Assembly (NCBI GenBank): GCA_964036295.1
Contig: OZ038462.1
Span: 17,861,264 to 17,925,263, forward strand
DNA from: Plumapathes pennacea
Taxonomy: Eukaryota; Cnidaria; Anthozoa; Antipatharia; Myriopathidae
Direction of reading: 5' to 3'
DNA length: 64,000 nt
Part shown: piece by piece, positions 40,067 to 51,700 of the stretch
How positions within the stretch are numbered: the stretch's first letter is position 1
How the letters are laid out: each line of letters starts with the position of its first letter
Made by a program: the position numbers and the translations under genes
Notes under the pieces: model-generated
The model's input: only the letters and a program-made list of their open reading frames with translations
What the model was told of the DNA's origin: nothing
The model's database searches: none

Positions 40067-42191
40067 ATTTAGTAAAGCAAACCTGCCGTCCTTAATTACA
40101 CTATACTTTGAAGTATGTTTCGAAACACTCAATCATTTCGTCGTCTAAATATTCCATAATGTTAGAAAAAACCTTCTCTGCTTTCGTTTCATCACGATAA
40201 AGAAAATCAAAATTAAATACGTTAAAAATTTCAACAATATCACATATTATGTCATCATCTTCTAAAATCTTATTATTAAAATAAACCTCGTTAATCTCTT
40301 TAATCACTCTCTCCTTAAGAGCGAGTTCGTGTAAATATCACCTACGCCGTGCAGGGTAGAAAAATCAAAATTATCCAAACTTTGTCATAATGAAGGCTTA
40401 ATGTATCTAGTTATAAAAATATAAGTTTTAGTTCGTTCAGTTTCTTATTTCATTTTTGCGACAACAGTTCCTTCCCGGTGCTCTGCGAGAAGACAAAATC
40501 GACCTAAAAATAATGCTTCCATTATCGGCTCTAATGGAAAAACTGGGATATAAACATAACAGCTTAAATTATGGCATGCGAGTGGGGTCTTTCCCGTATG
40601 CATAACCGTTGTCAAATGTAAATTTGATTGAAACCAAACTTTTTGACCGATTTTTTAGCATTAACCACTTTGAGCGACGTTTTCTCACGCGAAAAATATG
40701 CTAATTTCATCAGCAAAAATCGCGTCCTGGTACATGGTTTTGCAATTAAAGACTATGTTCATCGGCAAAAGCAATGTTTCTTTTGTGATTCTGTGAAATA
40801 AAATCATGGGGTAAATGAAATGGTGAATTTTGGAAACGCCAAGTATACATGGTACTTGCACCCAAAATGTGACCTTGCGACCTTTGAAGACGCGTGACAT
40901 TCGAAAACAATAACAATACGTGACCGCAGCATGTTTTGGATTTTATGAAATCGTTGTACGAATATCGCCTAGATTTAATGTAGAATTGCCAAAAGAGTGT
41001 TCAGCTGAAGATGAGACGGCAATTTCGCCCGAAAATGTTCTTTCTTTGATTTGACGATTTGGTGGTTCAAGTTTACAAAAGAAACTTGCATTTGTAACGC
41101 TTGGAATTAAAGTTATCTCTTATTTGATTTTGAATGAATAAACGGAAAGGGCCGATGTATCTGTTTTTTATGTAGGTCTTTCTCACCTCAAAAAGGACAA
41201 AATTCGAGATTTACCGTATTAGAAAAAATGCTTGATCAACTGCACGTGTCGATTTCATTTTATCGTTTTAGAAAACACCGGTATCCCCGACTATTAGTTA
41301 TTTTGGTTCTATTTTCTGCCGAAAAATTTGTAGCTTTACAACTGTGTATTAACTGTCAACCATATGTAATAGGATCACGTTCCGTGCAGTCACGTCCCAT
41401 CTTAAGATTCGTGTTACGTCATCAATTTTATCTTTGTTTCCATTTATTACCGTATAAGGATTGTATTCTCTATTCATCTAGTTCGGAAACGCCTAGGAAA
41501 TGCCTATGATATTTTGTAATGTTCGTAATCAATAGCCCTATTATTCTGTATGTTATATCTATCCGTGCATCATTCGATTAGTTCAGAGTTAGACTTGGGT
41601 ATTCCCTCTGTAAAGCCATTTTGCAGAAGCTCGGGAATAAAGTATCTGCCATCTGCCCATTATTTGACAACATCGACGGGCTTAAGTCAGTGGTGGTCTT
41701 TCCGAAGCACCATGGCTTCGTGTGGGTATTCTCGAATTGTTGGAGGACCTTGTGGCTCAAGTCCAGGCAATCCAGCAATTTCCCAATGCGTGATTGTTGG
41801 TGAGTACCGTAAAGATATCAAGGCGCATTTAAAAAGCCATGAAGTTCTGGACTCTTCCCTGGATTAAGAGGCGAGGCTCTTGCTGGCACGGGCAGGTAAA
41901 TTATATATTTTTGATTCTACGATTTCCGTTACCCTGGGCCCCACTTGTTCAAAGCTCAGTTAGGTTAATCCTGAATTCGAAATGTTCCCGTTTTGAGCGT
42001 GCAACGCATCTTATGATTACTGTACTTTTTTTTCCAAGGTATATTTGAGACAAGCGACGTTGTTCTTGTTGTCACGATATGCCCACGGCACCACGACACA
42101 TTTGGCATTAGATGGCGCTGCAACAGAAGGAATTGCACGTGCCCGAGTGAGTGGGCATCGCACAAGGCCGTGAAAGGATACCGCGGGATTA

Positions 42192-43505
42192 GATAGTGAC
42201 TAAAAGAACACACGAGTGACCACGAGTGACCACGAGTGACCACGAGTGACCACGAGTGACTACGAGTGACCACGAGTATAAGGCATAAGTCAAAATAAGC
42301 TCCTCATGTGACTGTGACGTCATTTTAATATCATTTAAATATAAAATGTAAAACCACTCGTTCGTGAAGTGTAAAACAAAATCTTTGAAGAAAACGCCGA
42401 CCACAAGGCGTAAAGAATAAATAGCGTGACAGTGACGTCATTACCTACTCACTGCAGAACAGGCTACAAACGACCAGGGCCCAGTTGTTCAAAGAGCGGA
42501 TAGCGCTATTCACAGGAGAAATTCTTATCCAGTTGATACTATAAGGCTAAATTTTAACACTTATCCACTATTCACACTTTGAACAACTGGCCCCAAGAGT
42601 TAAATTAAGTCCTTCGCGTGACTGTGACATCAATTTTATTTATATGCTGTTTTAAACATAAGCTGTAATATGACTGGCTTATCGGGTGTCCCCGAGTCTG
42701 AAAAGTTTTACTAAATACAATCTACTGCCGGGACTTTGCTGTGCAGCATTTGGTAGTGATTCAGAATCATCACTTTCGGCGTCTGACTGCAGCACCTTTC
42801 TCACGTTTCTGTTCAGTTACTGAAATTCTGTTCTTCCGCCGGTTCCCTATTTACTTTCCACGTCGCCGATAGTAATAAGCTCCACGTCCTTCACTCCAGT
42901 GTTAGGTCTTTTCGTTGTCTTACTCCCGGGTCTTACTTTGGTCGTACTTTTTCGGAGTAAAATCTTTCCGTTTTTTTATCCGGACTTCCATGGCAAGAGG
43001 AACAGAAATGCAAATTTTTTTGACATCTCAGCAGCCTTATCTCTGCGATCAGCCAATCATATGTAGGTTTCCACGCCATGTGAATTTAGTGAGCAATTCC
43101 CACGACTTAATTAAAAGAGCCAAATCTGTTCGGTAGGGTCACGAGTTTGAGTTAAATACAGCACGCTGTGTCACGTTGTCTACAGCCGACGCTGACACGT
43201 GATTCGTCACGCAAGGGACATATTTGTGTGTGCCTTGTGGTCGGCGTTTTCTTCAAAGTGTTTGTTTTTTAAAATGACGCTAGTGAAATTTTTACACTTT
43301 ATCATGGGTGCATGATATTGCGTTTTAAATTTAAAATGACAATAAAATGACGTTACAGTCACGTGAGGAGCTTATTTTGACTCGTAGTCATTCGTGGTCA
43401 CTCGTGGTCATTCGTGGTCATTCGTGGTCACTCGTGGTCACTCGTGGTCATTCGTGGTCACTCGTGGTCATTCGTGGTCACTCGTGTGTTCTTTTAGTCA
43501 CTATC
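42192..43505. mobile_element. fold-back element with 9-bp TSD, nested in the palindrome
   Basis: Ends are GATAGTGACTAAAAGAACAC and its inverse, flanked by the direct repeat GCGGGATTA (42183-42191 and 43506-43514). Just inside are 10-bp tandem arrays (CGAGTGACCA at about 42210-42285; its inverse at about 43380-43490). A 9-bp TSD is typical of MULE-type elements. No transposase. Confidence 0.75.
42475..42594. mobile_element. ~120-bp MITE
   Basis: A short inverted-repeat unit starts CAGGGCCCAGTTGTTCAAAG and ends CTTTGAACAACTGGCCCC. A relative of its end occurs at about 41937 (GGGCCCCACTTGTTCAAAG). This would be the innermost layer of the nest. Confidence 0.6.
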
Positions 43506-46153
43506 GCGGGATTAACCTTGCTCAGTCTGAAAGACTCTTCCGGCTAACTCAAGTGCTGATCCCTGTCGCTTCACGTAAGTTTAATTCAAAGCAGCAAGGC
43601 AGCTGTCAGCTTGCGAATTTGAAAAAAGTAGTTTAGCGGGAGTAGGTATTAAAGTCATTAACACTGAGGGTGATCACCGCCAGAGGTTTGGTTGCGTCCT
43701 CAGACTGTTCAAGTGAAATGATATTATGGAATGAAAGTATGGAAATCCTTTAATATATATTCAACCAGTATAACCTCTGAACCGAAAACTAAATTGAACA
43801 TTCTCAAGAGTGAGGGGATTTTTGCAGCAGTCATAATACTGGGAAGTATATTCACTTGTTTTCATTATAATCTTAATTGAAAATAATATTTTGAATAGTG
43901 AATTTTAATAATAACTTTAAATTTAATTTTAACTTTTTAAAAAAAGTTTGTCAATACTCAATCACTTTTTAGCTCGCAGATTTAAAAATTTTAAAATGTG
44001 ACCTTAAAATAGTCCGAATATTATATGTGTAATATTATTATGGCATAATACCTACTCCCGCAAAACTACTTTTTTCAAATTCGCAAGCTGACAGCTGCCT
44101 TGCTGCTTTGAATTAAACTTACGTGAAGCGACAGGGATCAGCACTTGAGTTAGCCGGAAGAGTCTTTCAGACTGAGCAAGGTTAATCCCGCGGTATCCTT
44201 TCACGGCCTTGTGCGATGCCCACTCACTCGGGCACGTGCTTTTTTTTCAAATGTGTCACATTTAAAATGTGTCGTGGTGCCGTGGGCATATCGTGACAAC
44301 AAGAACAACGTCGCTTGTCTCAAATATACCTTGGAAAAAAAAGTACAGTAATCATAAGATGCGTTGCACGCTCAAAATGGGAACATTTCGAATTCAGGAT
44401 TAACCTAACTGAGCTTTGAACAAGTGGGCCCAGGGTAACGGAAATCGTAGAATCAAAAATATATAATTTACCTGCCCGTGCCAGCAAGAGCCTCGCCTCT
44501 TAATCCAGGGAAGAGTCCAGAACTTCATGGCTTTTTAAATGCGCCTTGATATCTTTACGGTACTCACCAACAATCACGCATTGGGAAATTGCTGGATTGC
44601 CTGGACTTGAGCCACAAGGTCCTCCAACAATTCGAGAATACCCACACGAAGCCATGGTGCTTCGGAAAGACCACCACTGACTTAAACCCGTCGATGTTGT
44701 CAAATAATGGGCAGATGGCAGATACTTTATTCCCGAGCTTCTGCAAAATGGCTTTACAGAGGGAATACCCAAGTCTAACTCTGAACTAATCGAATGATGC
44801 ACGGATAGATATAACATACAGAATAATAGGGCTATTGATTACGAACATTACAAAATATCATAGGCATTTCCTAGGCGTTTCCGAACTAGATGAATAGAGA
44901 ATACAATCCTTATACGGTAATAAATGGAAACAAAGATAAAATTGATGACGTAACACGAATCTTAAGATGGGACGTGACTGCACGGAACGTGATCCTATTA
45001 CATATGGTTGACAGTTAATACACAGTTGTAAAGCTACAAATTTTTCGACAGAAAATGGAACCAAAATAACTGATAGTCGGGGATACCGGTGCTTTCTAAA
45101 ACGATAAAATGAAATCGACACGTGCAGTTGATCAAGCATTTTTTCTAATACGGCAAATCTTGAGTTTCATCCTTTTTGAGGTGAGAAAGACCTACATAAA
45201 AAAACAGATACATCGGCCCTTTCCGTTTATTCATTCAAAATCAAATAAGAGATAACTTTAATTCCAAGCGTTACTGACAAATGCAAGTTTCTTTGTAAAC
45301 TTGAACCACCAAATTGTCAAATCAAAGAAAGAACATTTTCGGGCGAAATTGCCGTCTCATCTTCAGCTGAACACTCTTTTGGCAATTCTACATTAAATCT
45401 AGGCAATATTTGTACAACGATTTCATAAAATCCAAAAAATGCTGCGGTCACGTATTGTTATTGTTTTCGAATGTCACGCGTCTTCAAAGGTCACAAGGTC
45501 ACATTTTGGGTGCAAGTACCATGTATACTTGGCGTTTCCAAAATTCACCATTTCATTTACCCCATGATTTTATTTCACAGAATCACAGAAGGAACATTGC
45601 TTTTGCCGATGAACATAGTCTTTAATTGCAAAACCATGTACCAGGACGCGATTTTTGCTGATGAAATTAGCATATTTTTCGCGTGAGAAAACGTCGCTCA
45701 AAGTGGTTAATGCTAAAAAATCGGTCAAAAAGTTTGGTTTCAATCAAATTTACATTTGACAACGGTTATGCATACGGGAAAGACCCCACTCGCATGCCAT
45801 AATTTAAGCTGTTATGTTTATATCCCAGTTTTTCCATTAGAGCCGATAATGGAAGCATTATTTTTAGGTCGATTTTGTCTTCTCGCAGAGCACCGGGAAG
45901 GAACTGTTGCCGCAAAAATGAAATAAGAAACTGAACGAACTAAAACTTATATTTTTATAACTAGATACATTAAGCCTTCATCATGACAAAGTTTGGATAA
46001 TTTTGATTTTTCTACCCTGCACGGCGTAGGTGATGTTTACACGAACTCGCTCTTAATAACCTCAAGTTCTAAAGTCTCAAGTTTTTCACTCATCCTACTC
46101 ATTTAATCAAATTCTTTTAAGCCATTTTTATGTAAAATCAATTTTTTTTCAGC

Positions 46154-46792
46154 TTAATTTTCATCTTCGCTTTCGCTAAGTAAAATTTCCTCGGGGACTT
46201 CACTAATCCTTTTAAACTTTGACACTGGGTCAACAGTTGCTTCCGTCAAACTAACCTGTAAATACGCATTTTTTGAGTTGTCAAAAACGGAATCAATCTT
46301 TATCTTTACGTCAACGTCATAAGGTTGGTTCAACATATAATCAGCAGTTAAACGTTTTCTATCTGGGCCATAGAAATTACAAAATACTCTCTTATTGTAA
46401 TACCCAACTTTAAGAAACATCACTGGACTCTCGCCCGGCTCAATTTTCAAGGGATTAAACTTAGTAAAATCAACCTCGTCTTTTTCACCTATTTTCTTGA
46501 CATGCGCTTCTATGTAATTAATAATTTCGTTAAACTTGTCAATCCATTTCAAATCTTCATCAGTGTATATAAAAGTTATTGGAAAATATAAGCGATTTAT
46601 TTTACCGTAATCGTCTAAAACTTTTCTTAAACCTAACGTCGTTGTTTCTTTATCTAAAATTATTGGTCTACTTTTTCCGTTGGCATTTTCCGTGTAAACT
46701 TTCATAATGTAAAATTCTTCGCCCTTCTTGTTCTTCTTTGTCTCAAATTCAGTAAATCTTAAATCTTCAGTTTTCAGGTCTTTAATTTTCAT
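46154..46792 (-). CDS. cluster G gene 10, soluble protein, possibly nucleic-acid binding (212 aa)
   Basis: ATG at 46792. Lys-rich, beta-rich protein without membrane segments, ending in an acidic tail (EEILLSESEDEN). The C-terminal half (FLKVGYYNKRVFCNFYG, then VDVKIKIDSVFDN, AYLQVSLTEATV) alternates hydrophobic strands with basic and aromatic residues, and the acidic tail recalls single-strand DNA-binding proteins with OB folds. This is a suggestion from pattern only. It is leftward, with gene 11 upstream and the split gene 9 downstream. Confidence 0.65.
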   Translation of the reverse strand: MKIKDLKTEDLRFTEFETKKNKKGEEFYIMKVYTENANGKSRPIILDKETTTLGLRKVLDDYGKINRLYFPITFIYTDEDLKWIDKFNEIINYIEAHVKKIGEKDEVDFTKFNPLKIEPGESPVMFLKVGYYNKRVFCNFYGPDRKRLTADYMLNQPYDVDVKIKIDSVFDNSKNAYLQVSLTEATVDPVSKFKRISEVPEEILLSESEDEN

Positions 46793-46869
46793 ATCTATAT
46801 CTTTATAAAATACAAAACTTTAAGTAAAAAAAATTATAACCAAGTTAGTTATAAATTTCATAATAATTT

Positions 46870-47190
46870 TCAAAGATTAATAATGTTTTTATTATTTTCT
46901 TTATCATTTTCTTCTTTACAAATTTTGCAGCTATACTTATGCTTGTCATGTATACAAAAACCTTTACCTCCACAATCTCTACAATAAAATTTCCTTCTAC
47001 CATGTGCACAAAACAAACTTCCAAAACATTCCCTACAAGATTGTTTACATTTGTTATGTATGCAAATTTGAGACCCCTTGCAAAGCTTACAAATGTATTT
47101 AAACTTTCTATGAATACAAAAATAGTCTTTATTACTCTTCTTCGCATTAACAGGTTCATCCATAATGTTATCTCTAACGTTATTTGTCAT
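46870..47190 (-). CDS. cluster G gene 11, four C-x-H-x6-C-x2-C repeats (106 aa)
   Basis: ATG at 47190 (or 47160). Four repeats of exactly 18 residues carry C-x-H-x6-C-x2-C (CIHRKFKYICKLC, CIHNKCKQSCREC, CAHGRRKFYCRDC, CIHDKHKYSCKIC), each a likely zinc-binding unit. From memory, similar Cys-His repeat proteins occur in large DNA viruses and some protists; I cannot confirm homology here. The N-terminus is acidic/Asn-rich. Leftward, 78 bp upstream of gene 10. Confidence 0.7.
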   Translation of the reverse strand: MTNNVRDNIMDEPVNAKKSNKDYFCIHRKFKYICKLCKGSQICIHNKCKQSCRECFGSLFCAHGRRKFYCRDCGGKGFCIHDKHKYSCKICKEENDKENNKNIINL

Positions 47191-47266
47191 ATTTAACTAA
47201 AATTGTTTAGCCTTTAGACTAAAAAATCAATTTTTTTATGGGGCCTAAATTTTCTGAAACACTTCT

Positions 47267-47370
47267 TAATCCCGAAATTGGAATATCCGAAATCGCGATA
47301 TTCGAAATCGGAATATCGAGTATCGCGATAGTCGATATCGTAATTTCGGGTATCGCGATAGTCGTTGTTC
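47267..47370. repeat. 30-bp repeats centred on TATCGCGATA
   Basis: The palindrome AATCGCGATA/TATCGCGATA recurs at 47291, 47321 and 47351, exactly 30 bp apart, surrounded by related ATATCG/CGAAAT words. It lies upstream of the leftward genes and just before the host-side TTAA element fragment. It could be a promoter, an origin or the end of cluster G. Confidence 0.6.
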
Positions 47371-47397
47371 CAGAACCCCCCCTTATTAACTACTAAC

Positions 47398-48310
47398 GTA
47401 CGGCGACGTCGGCGCGTATATTTTGACTGCATGACTCTTTCATTTTTTACAAGAAAAAGCTCTTAAAGCAACAGGGACATCCTTGGAAACATATTTGTGC
47501 TATATTGTAGCAGAATAAAGCGAAATGAGGCGTAAATTGGCAAAGAAAGTGAAGCAATCAGTTAGCGCTTGTCGACCACTGAGTTGAAGAGGTATTTTGG
47601 TAGGAAAAACCACATAAATCAATCGTTAGCCGGTGGTATTGAAAGTTAAACTTATTATAAGGTCTCCTACAGAGTTTTGTGCCAAGTTTGAGGTGGAGGG
47701 CGAAGTTTTTGTTCGAGTTTATCCGAAAGTGTGAATTGATCGTTGCGCATTGTTTACAAGTCGACGTTGTGAATTTGGCAAAATTAGCCGCGTTAGTTCT
47801 TTCGAACAATGAAAAGTACCAAACTAATTTTTATTTTCTAAATAAGAACAACACTTCTAGATATTACAACCGAATTTGTGTGCAAATCTGAGTTATACCG
47901 GACATAGATATGATTTTTTGAAAAATTGCTCTGAACTGAGATTTACGAGCACTGGAATTTGGGCTGTCTTTGTCCCGACACCCGATGTTCAATATTTGAC
48001 CCATAATTCTACTTATAGGCTCAAATTGCTCGTAGATGTCTTCTTAATCAATAGATGAAAACATTTATGTGTAGAGTTTCGTTGCGCGGTCGCGTGCGAA
48101 GGTTTTTGTGGTCCTCGAAATCCTTTCATTTTAGTGATTTCGAGAGGTATGGCGGTTTTTCAAAAATTTCACGAAATGAAACAAAATCCGGACAAACTAA
48201 ATATAGCAGGGTGATTGGCAAACCATAGGTTATCTATTGACAAAATAAAAAGAACCCCGAATTTTGACCGATGTGCCACTCCTCACCCGGTCAGAAAAAA
48301 AAAGTCGCTC
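47398..48310 (+). mobile_element. TTAA element fragment (right end only)
   Basis: Matches the right end of the complete copy (9860-10209 joined to 31474-32038) in the same orientation and ends at the same GAGCGA terminus next to TTAA (48311-48314). Its left part is missing; homology starts at the ACGGCGACGTCGGCGCG motif. It shows the uninterrupted ATCGTT site that the Polinton used. Confidence 0.8.
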
Positions 48311-48761
48311 TTAACACTTTTTCTGCATGTGCTCGTGACTGCCTGTGTTCACACATTTTGTGATTAAACATAGTTAAATACTTGCTAAATAGTGAACACT
48401 TTATCAGTTTAGTAAGCACTGCTTTTAAGCAAACAATCACGGGGGTGGGAAAGGGGTGAACAGGGAATCAAATCCGCCGATTTTCTCCAGTATTGTATCA
48501 AATCCGCCGATCCACGATCTTTTTTCCTTCAAATGCGAATCCAAAACTATATAGATCATTGTAATGTCCGGGACCCGAAAATCCAGATTCTTAAAGTCGA
48601 GTTTCGCTCCAACACTTAGTTTTTACAAGATAAATCTGTAGTCCGTTGCACCTTTAAAATCCATAAATAATATGTACAAAATTCAAAATTCGTGCGCTTT
48701 TTGGGCTAAATCCGTCCATCCGCAGATCTATTTATCCCTCCCTCCCCTCCCCCAATCACGT
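48311..48761. other. host-like sequence, no gene seen
   Basis: AT-rich sequence between the TTAA element and the receptor gene. Probably contains the 3' UTR of the minus-strand receptor. A short direct repeat (ATCAAATCCGCCGAT) occurs at about 48469 and 48489. Confidence 0.5.
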
Positions 48762-51700
48762 TTAATTCGTTTCCATGTCATTTCCTGGCGGACCTGCGTT
48801 TGAGTGGCAGCAAGGCAGGTGTAGTCGAAGAGCCGCAAAACATTCACCCAAGACATTTCTACAGCGACAAAGAATCGTTTTGAGTTGGTGTTTGATTTTG
48901 GGATGTCTGAGAGCGTACAGAAAAGGATTGAGAACAGAGTTGATGCTCACACACAAAGCTGGAAGGATATCAGTGGCAAATGCACCCCACTGGGCTTCAG
49001 TAAGTGCGTGGTCTTGCCAGTTTTGCAACATGCTCAAACCAAATTTAAACACCAAATGAAATATTGAAAGACACCAAGCAAAACAGGAACAGTAAAGAAA
49101 ATCAAATTTGTGAAAACCAGAAGAGCAATTCTCCTGGCGATGGCTGCCTCTCTCTTTATGCCCACACTGGCTCCAGATCTTTTGCTCACAATGAAAATAG
49201 GAAGATAAAGAACAAAACTTGTGAGCTGAATGATAATGAGAACGATCTGCGAACCAAAGGCGATACCTACCGTCGGCTTTCTCCCATCACCCAAATATGT
49301 GAACTGGTCAGCGGGAAATGGCGTTACATCCACAAATGCATTGTATGTCATGAGTCCGACATTAAATACAGGCAGAACAGCAAAGGTCAGGGAGAAAGAC
49401 CAAGAAAGGAATAAGAAAAGCAGAACGCCTCGTTTACCAATCCTAATGTCAGGTTTCATGGCGAAAACAATCTTGAGAAATTTCTCAAGAGTCAAAATAA
49501 AGGAACCAAAGACTTGCGACACCACTGCGCATGTCAGGATCGGTCCCACGATATTCCTGGATGTCCTTATTTTGCTGTAAACACTGTAACTTTTCCCTTC
49601 CAGTATGTCATGAAACCATTCAATGAACATAGTTGCAGTGTTATACCTCACCAACGGCAAACTAACCAAACCAAAGAGAACATCACACACCGCAACATTA
49701 AGAACCAAACGAACTGCCAAATTACCCCTGAGAGATTTGTGACATAAAATAACGAGAACAACCGTGATATTCACAAGCAGTGCCACAGAACCTGTAGCGT
49801 ACAGAGAAAATGACGCTTTTATAATGACGTCAAAGACTGCTTGAAAGTTGGGGAGATCGTACTGGTGAATGAAACATGCGCCGTCACAGAGACACGTGGG
49901 CCTAAAGCCGAGTTTGATGAAATCGAATGCTTTGCCGTATTGAATTTGATCACGCCACTCCCACCGGTTTGGTGAATTGAACTCTTTGTAACACCATTCA
50001 GACGTCGAGTGAACCTCAGCAGCATCGGACTTTCTCTTCACCAGCGAACAGTTCTTACAGTACTTACTCAAAGTCACTCCTTGAACTGTTGCGAGGGTTT
50101 TCAGCTGTAATAACTGTTCGCTAGGAGTCCAGTGCTCGTTGGTCGTCACGTCTAAGTAATTCAGCGACTGCAACTCGTTACGGTCAATTATCCATTCACG
50201 AAGATCGTTGAACGAGAGGTCACTAAGGAAATTTGAAAAAATAATGTCAAGGAGCAACAAGTAAAAAGTTATACGAGAAAAAAGAACTTCACGTTTGTGT
50301 TTCTCAATCGCCGAATTTTGTTGTAAACATACAATTTGAACGCGGCTACTTTCAGTATCTCGATTTGGTGTGTTTACTTACAGACTAGTCAGGTTCCTCT
50401 GGTCCCTGAACGTTCCATATCCAATGGTTTTGAAGTTGTTTTGGGCAAGAGACCTGCATAATTAGTTGTGAGATATTATGATAGAGATAAATGTCAAGCT
50501 AGTTTTGTAAAAGCAATTGTAGAATAATTTGTGCCAAAAAGAAAATCATGAAGAATACTAGTCGCGTGAAACGATGAGGCGAACATTCTCTAAACAAGCT
50601 GTTCCCCACTGAACCAATTTGTCAATAAAGATTTAAATCGGGAAATTTAAAACACTCTTTTCCTCTGAACCACTTATATTTCGTTTTCCGGAAAATCTCC
50701 AGTATACCGCAGTATTTTTTTCATGTATATGTCTTTTATACTGTCTTAGGCTGAAGTTCTATTAACTTTCGCTTTGCGGAAAAATTTTGCCTTTACATAA
50801 TTACCAGATGATGACAATCAGGAAGTAAATAGATCGAGTTAGTAAAATATATATGTTCGCATCATTGATATAACTTGCAAAATGTGATCGTATAAAATAT
50901 ACTGTAATGTATGACTATGTTTAATGTTTTTTGTGAAGGACAAATTAAGATACTCAAACGCAGACAGTGCAGTTGCCGTTTATAGTAAGGTGTGGCCGTC
51001 GAAATAAATTGTCCTTGTCTTGTAATAGCGCGGATCTATCTCGCTAGTTACTGCACGATATTTATGTCTCAACTTAAACTTTAAAGAACCCAAACAAATA
51101 GTATATCATTTTCACTACTAAATTTCTCCACTCATTGTCTCGGTGCGATTAAGTTATGGGAGAATGAGATTGGACCGAGGCCATGAGCGGAGCGCAAAGC
51201 GACGGACAGATGGTAGATAACGTAGTCGCCGAAGGGGAGGTGGGTTGGTCGGAAAAGGCTTTTACGCGTCCTTGTAGAAGGTCTTGTAGAAAAGCCCCGA
51301 AATTGAATAATTTGGATCTTAAATACATGTATAAGAGGCGTGGCGATGCGGGGTATTCTAAACAGACATTCCCTAGGGGGATAAAGCTAATAAATCGCAC
51401 CCGCCAGTATTTCGTGTAGCCTTTTAGCAATGAAAATAGTAGAAAGTTTCTTTTTACTTACAGAATCGTCAAACTCTTGCAGAAAGAGAACATCCGAATG
51501 GGTACCTGAGCCAAGTTGTTGTTAGACAAATCTCTGCAAGAAAAATAATTCAAATGAGCAATGCAGCCTTTCTTTACAACATTCTTAATCTTAACTAATA
51601 AGTGCATGTAAAACTATTCTCAAGACTCACAGTGAAGTGACGTTCCTTAAAATGTTCGAGTAGACTTCATCGGAGCAGTTCAGCGCATCTGTCGTCAGTG

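Larger units (their letters stand above)
40319..46052. mobile_element. TTAA-flanked 5.7-kb palindromic element
   Basis: Flanked by TTAA (40315-40318 and 46053-46056). Ends begin GAGCGAGTTCGTGTAAA and are near-perfect inverted copies over about 2.0 kb (40319-42191 plus 43515 to about 43650, against 44047-46052), with a spacer of about 0.4 kb. ORFs in the two arms are mirror images and do not look like proteins. It shares only GAGCGA with the other TTAA elements. It carries a further insertion at 42192-43505. Confidence 0.85.
40101..46102 (-). pseudogene. cluster G gene 9: 87-codon ORF split by a TTAA palindrome
   Basis: The part 40101-40318 (stop side) has no ATG of its own, only a GTG at 40307. 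The part 46057-46102 (ATG at 46102, with an in-frame TAA just upstream) runs into the element boundary. Removing 40319-46052 plus one TTAA joins the two in a single open frame of 264 nt, divisible by three. The encoded protein is acidic and helical (NKILEDDDIICDIVEIFNVF in the downstream part). Function unknown. It is leftward, 50 bp after the 212-residue gene. Confidence 0.75.

Noticed and set aside
40101..40307. Complete 68-residue gene starting at GTG
   Set aside because: An animal gene would not start at GTG. The frame continues upstream through the TTAA to an ATG at 46102 beyond the palindrome.
41228..45139. Mirror-image ORFs in the two arms of the palindrome (for example 41228-41509 and 44858-45139)
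   Set aside because: They have biased, non-protein-like composition and no motifs; the mirror copies simply reflect the inverted repeat.
49064..49747. Plus-strand ORFs opposite the receptor
   Set aside because: They are shadows of the seven-helix coding exon on the minus strand.
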